Below are positions 61,701 to 64,000 of a stretch of DNA of 64,000 bases, one piece after another (the stretch's first letter is position 1; each line of letters opens with the position of its first letter). Made by a program: the position numbers and the translations under genes. The stretch is from Lysinibacillus sphaericus (GTDB lineage Bacteria; Bacillota; Bacilli; Bacillales_A; Planococcaceae): assembly GCF_006864135.1 (NCBI RefSeq), contig NZ_SADV01000012.1, positions 1-64,000 on the forward strand, read 5' to 3'. Below the pieces are notes generated by a model. That model was not told the DNA's origin. It saw only the letters and a list, made by a program, of their open reading frames with translations, and ran no database searches.

Positions 61701-63346
61701 CAGAAATAAGTATTGAAGAAACCTATAAGCATGTTTCCGCTACTTTACCGGAATATATGGTACCAAAAGGATATGTTTGTGTACACGAGATTCCTGTCAC
61801 ACAAAATGGCAAAATAGATGTTCAAAAACTACTAGGACAGTATCAAATACAGTACCGGAAAAATAGAAATCATCAACCACCTGTTACAGAAACACAAAAG
61901 GTACTAGCTAATGTTTGGGCAGAAGTATTAAACATAAAAGACTTAAACATAAAAGATGATTTTTTTGCTCTTGGGGGGCACTCATTAAAAATTATGCCTA
62001 CTTTGGTGAAACTAAAACCATACTTCCCTAACTTGCGTATACAGGATTTCTTTCACTATCGTACAATAGAAAAACTGGCGCGAAAAATAGATACAGCGCT
62101 TCAACAAGAAAACAGTATAGGAGCAACGGTGGGAGAGTATAAAAAAGAAAATAATATTCATATAGATAAGCAAGAAAACAATACGAAATGGGATACATTA
62201 ATACATGCTTCACAACAGAAACCTCGTTGTATACTATTAACAGGCGGAACAGGTTTTCTTGGTTCCCATATCTTAGAGCAGTTATTATTACTACCTGATA
62301 CAGTGATTTATTGCCTAGTTCGGAATCAAAAACAAACTTCAATGGAAAACAAAGTACGAGAAAAAATGCAGTTTTACTTTGGCGAGGTTATATTAGAAAA
62401 AATGAAGCATCGCGTTCATATTATTGAAGGAGATTTGAGCAAAGAACATCTAGGCCTTACACCAAATATAAAAAAACAATTGATTCAAGAAATAGATACG
62501 ATCATACATTGTGGAGGAGATGTGCGTCATTATGGAGACAGAGAACATTTTATCCAAGTCAATGTGGAATCTACTAAATACTTATTAGACATGAGTAAAG
62601 AAGCACGTGCACGTTTTCATTATATTTCAACAATTAGCATTTCTGGACATGCCCCTCATGATGCTAAAGAGTTTTTGTTCTCTGAACAAGACTTTGACAG
62701 AGGACAGCAGTTAGAAAATGTATATGTGGAAAGTAAATTTTTGGCAGAAAAATTAGTGAGAGAAGCAATAAAAGAAGGCGTCCCAGCAACAGTGTATCGT
62801 GTAGGAAACCTAGTAGGGCAAACACTTGATGGGAGGTTTCAAGAGAATATAGAAGGTAATGCTTTTTATCGTTTGATAAAAGCTATCTTATTACTACAAA
62901 TTGCACCGAACATTCATACGTATATTGATCTAGTACCTATCGATTTTGGTAGTAAAGCTATTGTACAATTGGTATGTACAAAGGAAACGGGAGGGGAAAC
63001 TTTCCACATTTGTAATCCTGTTCAACTGGAATGGAAACCGTTTGTTGAATATTTGAAACAGAGCGGTCATCCTATTAAAATTGTAAATACTGAACAGTTT
63101 ATGAACTTATTTAAAGACGATTCATTGTCTGATAAACAAAAATATGCTTTGGAATTAATGGTGCCTTTACTAGAAGAAACAGCTGAAAATTCTTTATCAA
63201 TCCCAACGTGTCAATATACTCAACGTTTTTTACAAGAAGTTGATGTGGTATGCGAATTACCTAATGCAAAGTTTGTATCTAATTTGATAGATTATGGATC
63301 TCGATTAGGTTTTTTCCCCGCTAGCAGAGAATATACTACGGTTTAA
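55742..63346 (+). CDS. Dimodular NRPS with terminal reductase (C-A-T-C-A-T-R)
   Basis: A 2534-residue nonribosomal peptide synthetase. Order: condensation C1 (HHIIYDGWS, His about 150); adenylation A1 (YTSGSTGNPKG about 618, FDASVWE about 664, NAYGPTE about 763); carrier T1 (GGHSLL, Ser 1023); C2 (HHIIMDEWS, His 1212-1213, with Glu 1218 instead of Gly); A2 (YTSGSTGNPKG about 1682, FDSSVSE, NEYGPTE about 1827); carrier T2 (GGHSLK, Ser 2081); thioester reductase (LTGGTGFLGSHILEQL about 2165, ISTISISGH, YVESK about 2327). My read of the pocket residues is D-A-W-L-I-V-A-V-C-K for A1 (close to Phe/aromatic) and D-S-S-D-I-G-E-V-S-K for A2 (two acidic residues, so perhaps a basic amino acid). With an initial C domain and reductive release, an N-acyl dipeptide aldehyde is expected. 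AGGAGGATC precedes ATG 55742. Confidence 0.9.
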   Translation: MNRFVKVENAQLITEAQYDVTENQKVLWLARQMDIEAGIYNEPVSIQIKGDLDHKKLQKALQYVVAKHVALQMNIVSTNNGLKQLRKEQFHVNMDFYDWSSYPSAIRDQMLDKSLKLNLHTRFDLTSDALFRFQLYQLEPNEYLLHMMFHHIIYDGWSLGLFLQDLEQAYSLDLTFEIEKNNHRLHMYEKLLHKHQNYIGTEDYVTSEKYWSIKLEGTLPWSEFPTSCAKSPVPTYQGGALQYAIKPSLSNLIKQFSKEKQVSSYRVWLSIYVVLLHQMTNQTDLVVGMPINTRSSDEEAREVFGYFVNTVPLRIAFSPTETFTELVQKVNDSVKEAIAHGDYPLNHLIQQVKNREENNTSLYSTVFNMVKLPNFRMEDLETKVITHQNRISVFNMVWRLVQNQSDALNIEIDYNAGIYDENDIQNFIDRFQHLLQALIENSDKPISNLELLLPQDIDVYQNTLAVKNVPPMTLDQLIDEQADIHPDRIAITMGQQNITYQELRVLSNQVAQTLLRQGFQKQNRVSIIMNRSIEAVVSMIGVLKAGGTYVPVEPDFPVDRVRFILQDSESTHIITSHKFSLQHIQLDQKVILYEDMSKQSIIEQAKRTHATEDAAYIIYTSGSTGNPKGVLIPHKGVIHFIQSLKDTYHFQKNHVHLQFASLIFDASVWEIYSSLLTGGRLYILSEIERKSFNHFIEAIEKQQVNFCLLPTVFFHTLTQASLHELEKLKSLNYIFVGGETLLPETVRKWQEKVDLKIPIVNAYGPTESTVCVATYPIINKVNETQVNIPIGKQLSHTEIYILNEQHQICPPYVPGEIYIGGNSLAQKYVNQPDKTKESFITVNLPTSSKARLYKSGDQGLITQDGQVEFLGRIDKQVKIRGYRIELEEIEEQMLRHPSIQHSSVIVYQNKKGDQQLIAFYILQKEAIVAADDIQAYLSEKLPYFMLPNYMQDVEAFPLTPSGKIDYNSLQKQAESVLENRTQRYIPPNTNTEIQLQNIWAEVLRMNSEQISIEDDFFTIGGHSLLTVQVINRIHARLRVQISLKDLYVYRTIHTCADYIDRLNPIDIEDVIPQIPEQTYYPLSHAQKRLWFLYKRYPKDRTYDIPIQVQIQPGIQIKMLNKALYEVVKRHEIFRTVFMEKQGEPVQHIREEIDAIATHVDITKIKKSKQAAYRLKCIREIDSKEFNLEQGPLFRTILFTESEDCSWLYLNFHHIIMDEWSLQRFLKELLEVYDEILLNKIVHATKPTVRYVDYVAWQYEHLSLGTWEIEKKYWRQEFQNVLPQLSLPYDRMRPSTPSNHGAVLSKKIDQINLAGLKKLAQQEEVSLFILLFTAYTQFLQQICGQNDLIVGTPVTGRQHTAFEDVQGFFVNTVAIRVDTTDAATMKELCEVVKEKCLLAFQHQNYPFDKVIEAVNPERRAHDNPIFQTMFSYQQYSAQQHNLHRLDIQPVEQAISKFDLSLTFVEEDDGLIMDLEYNTDLFERTTISRFAEQLLQTIQMIQTDFTTSLCQLNILSDTDKSMYQKLNDTYMAIPQHSSIQERFYRQVYKRPDAIAISTEDRLYTYEEVNHYSNQIAHYLIEKGIQLNDVVAIFLDRSLESIVCMLGVLKAGGTYVPIDIKYPPERVSYILNDSKAKLILTKNSLKKESLSHYEQVAVIEDMLASSAIQDILNKNTAEDTAYMIYTSGSTGNPKGTLLRHAGVLNLVEWRSQTFHITEQDVLSQFYSHSFDSSVSEIFSALLTGARLHLLNEEQRYSSQAYFDAVSTYNITISDVATAFFKQLANGVSSKQLIPLKSLRVLIMGGEAASAEAIRIWQSEMSDTVQIVNEYGPTETTVSSLYHSVSTKVDSTVTQIPIGKPIANTKVYILNENMQLCPIGVIGELYIESVGTAIGYVNQPDRTKQSFLSNPFSKENHSILYRTGDLVRLESNGSVEYMGRRDRQVKIRGYRIELGEIEDVLVQEPRIQQAVVLPDAEGKELHAYFTVHNQTEISIEETYKHVSATLPEYMVPKGYVCVHEIPVTQNGKIDVQKLLGQYQIQYRKNRNHQPPVTETQKVLANVWAEVLNIKDLNIKDDFFALGGHSLKIMPTLVKLKPYFPNLRIQDFFHYRTIEKLARKIDTALQQENSIGATVGEYKKENNIHIDKQENNTKWDTLIHASQQKPRCILLTGGTGFLGSHILEQLLLLPDTVIYCLVRNQKQTSMENKVREKMQFYFGEVILEKMKHRVHIIEGDLSKEHLGLTPNIKKQLIQEIDTIIHCGGDVRHYGDREHFIQVNVESTKYLLDMSKEARARFHYISTISISGHAPHDAKEFLFSEQDFDRGQQLENVYVESKFLAEKLVREAIKEGVPATVYRVGNLVGQTLDGRFQENIEGNAFYRLIKAILLLQIAPNIHTYIDLVPIDFGSKAIVQLVCTKETGGETFHICNPVQLEWKPFVEYLKQSGHPIKIVNTEQFMNLFKDDSLSDKQKYALELMVPLLEETAENSLSIPTCQYTQRFLQEVDVVCELPNAKFVSNLIDYGSRLGFFPASREYTTV

Positions 63347-63435
63347 ATGAGAATTAAAATGTGGTATACACATGATAAACTGAATGATTATTCGCCGTGG
63401 AAAAAGGGAAGCCTTAATCTGAAGAAGCATTTTGA

Positions 63436-63464
63436 AGAGCAAACGAAAGTTTGCTCTTTTTTTT
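63436..63464 (+). terminator. Strong terminator after the NRPS
   Basis: AGAGCAAAC and GTTTGCTCT around GAAA, then eight T. It lies about 90 bases after the NRPS stop, so the NRPS is a single-gene transcript. Confidence 0.9.
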
Positions 63465-63874
63465 AGTAAAGTAACAGTGTATTTCGCTCTGCTACATATG
63501 TTTATTTAATAGAAATTTTTCGATGAATCCATTTGAGTAGTCACTTCTTTTGTTTTCTATTGAAAGATCCTTTAGCCTTGTGAATTACTCTATGGTGGGT
63601 CGGACAAACAATCATGATGTTTGGGGGAGAATTGTTTTAAGTTAACGAGAACTCTTCAATTTGATATCCCTAGAAGTGGTGGAATCAATAGAAGTGTTGA
63701 TATTTCGTGTAGCAACTAACAGAATGAAGATAGTAGTCGATGAATTTCACTTTCACCGAGAACGAAAATAATTGATTAATAGTAGTATAAAAATCTAAAT
63801 GAACGTCTATATTGTAATTAAGAATTACGATTGATTCAAACGCTAATTTCGATTATCTAAAGGAGTGAAATAGT
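63465..63874. other. Intergenic region, nothing recognised
   Basis: About 410 A/T-rich bases with no frame bearing a ribosome site, and no repeat family of this window. Confidence 0.4.
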
Positions 63875-64000
63875 ATGAGCCACGACCAATATCATGAAGA
63901 ACATGATAATATCTTACATTACTGCTTCACATACAGCTTAGAGGTTAAATACTACTACATGATGGTGAAAGAACTGAAAAAGGGACGTAGAATTCAGGCA
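63875..64000 (+). CDS. Unknown protein, 5' end only
   Basis: ATG 63875 has AAGGAGTGA nine bases before it and runs off the window after 42 codons. MSHDQYHEEHDNILHYCFTY then SLEVKYYYMMVKELKKGRRI: a His/Asp/Glu-rich start and an aromatic-rich helix. No family recognised from so short a piece. Confidence 0.55.
   Translation, partial: MSHDQYHEEHDNILHYCFTYSLEVKYYYMMVKELKKGRRIQA

Overview
The window reads as a low-GC, endospore-forming member of the Bacillales. The evidence is strong AGGAGG-type ribosome sites, frequent TTG/GTG starts, a spore SASP gene (tlp), a PbuE-type purine exporter, B. subtilis-style DinR/LexA boxes (CGAAC-N4-GTTC) and Fur boxes. The gene content and the many GC-rich dispersed intergenic repeats suggest Lysinibacillus or a close relative. 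That genus call is inference, not something I could test.

Layout. 1-2.1 kb: a small membrane protein, then a purine riboswitch with the guanine-type discriminator base, a repeat insertion, and pbuE. 2.1-4.8 kb: dispersed repeats, a small hypothetical gene, and remains of an ABC ATPase plus an internally deleted alpha/beta hydrolase. 4.8-7.4 kb: a calcium-type P-type ATPase. 7.4-10.2 kb: DUF3231-like, holin-like and cupin genes among dense repeats; the cupin gene appears to use an ATT start. 10.3-16.4 kb: a truncated SOS DNA-polymerase operon joined to a broken opine-metallophore dehydrogenase (cntM-like). Next come two Fur-box promoters on a 124-bp direct repeat, an AraC regulator, an NtaA-type monooxygenase, a FeuA-like siderophore-binding lipoprotein and a dead feuB. 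16.3-21.1 kb: a dead third SOS locus, a DUF998 membrane protein and the one intact SOS operon (WYL-like protein, UvrX-type polymerase, YolD-like protein, hypothetical). 21.3-28.0 kb: tlp, three GNAT genes (one under a LexA box), a papain-like hydrolase, a SUFU-family protein with decaying partners, a nucleoside deoxyribosyltransferase-like gene and a YbjQ-family gene. 28.5-31.4 kb: a WYL regulator and a MORN-AAA fusion. 31.7-33.7 kb: a TetR regulator with a shared operator upstream of a DUF3995 membrane gene, then histidine-kinase wreckage. 33.8-40.3 kb: a membrane-anchored hydrolase, a histidine phosphatase, a D,D-carboxypeptidase, an SH3b-polysaccharide deacetylase and a GNAT. 40.3-43.5 kb: hutG-gltS divergent from a LysR gene. 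44.3-47.4 kb: an acyl-CoA dehydrogenase / SDR / APH-like kinase operon behind a FadR-like palindrome. 47.9-54.4 kb: a kinase-like pseudogene, relics, then an ABC exporter plus two-component system. 55.7-63.3 kb: a large C-A-T-C-A-T-R nonribosomal peptide synthetase. 63.9 kb: the start of an unknown gene that runs off the window.

How the parts work together. The iron/metal block looks like a once-complete Fur-controlled metallophore locus now in decay. The SOS parts form a small regulon (intact mutasome operon, two ruined copies, one acetyltransferase). The fatty-acid operon carries the three enzyme types expected for 4-hydroxyacyl-CoA breakdown. The NRPS is complete in itself and should release a dipeptide as an aldehyde; its N-terminal condensation domain suggests an N-acyl cap. 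Three families of short repeats pepper the intergenic DNA. One often supplies the stop codon of the upstream gene, and another forms 35-37 bp tandem arrays, in two places inside a larger element at the same internal motif. The NRPS, the guanine-type ON switch at pbuE and the metallophore block are the points most worth following.
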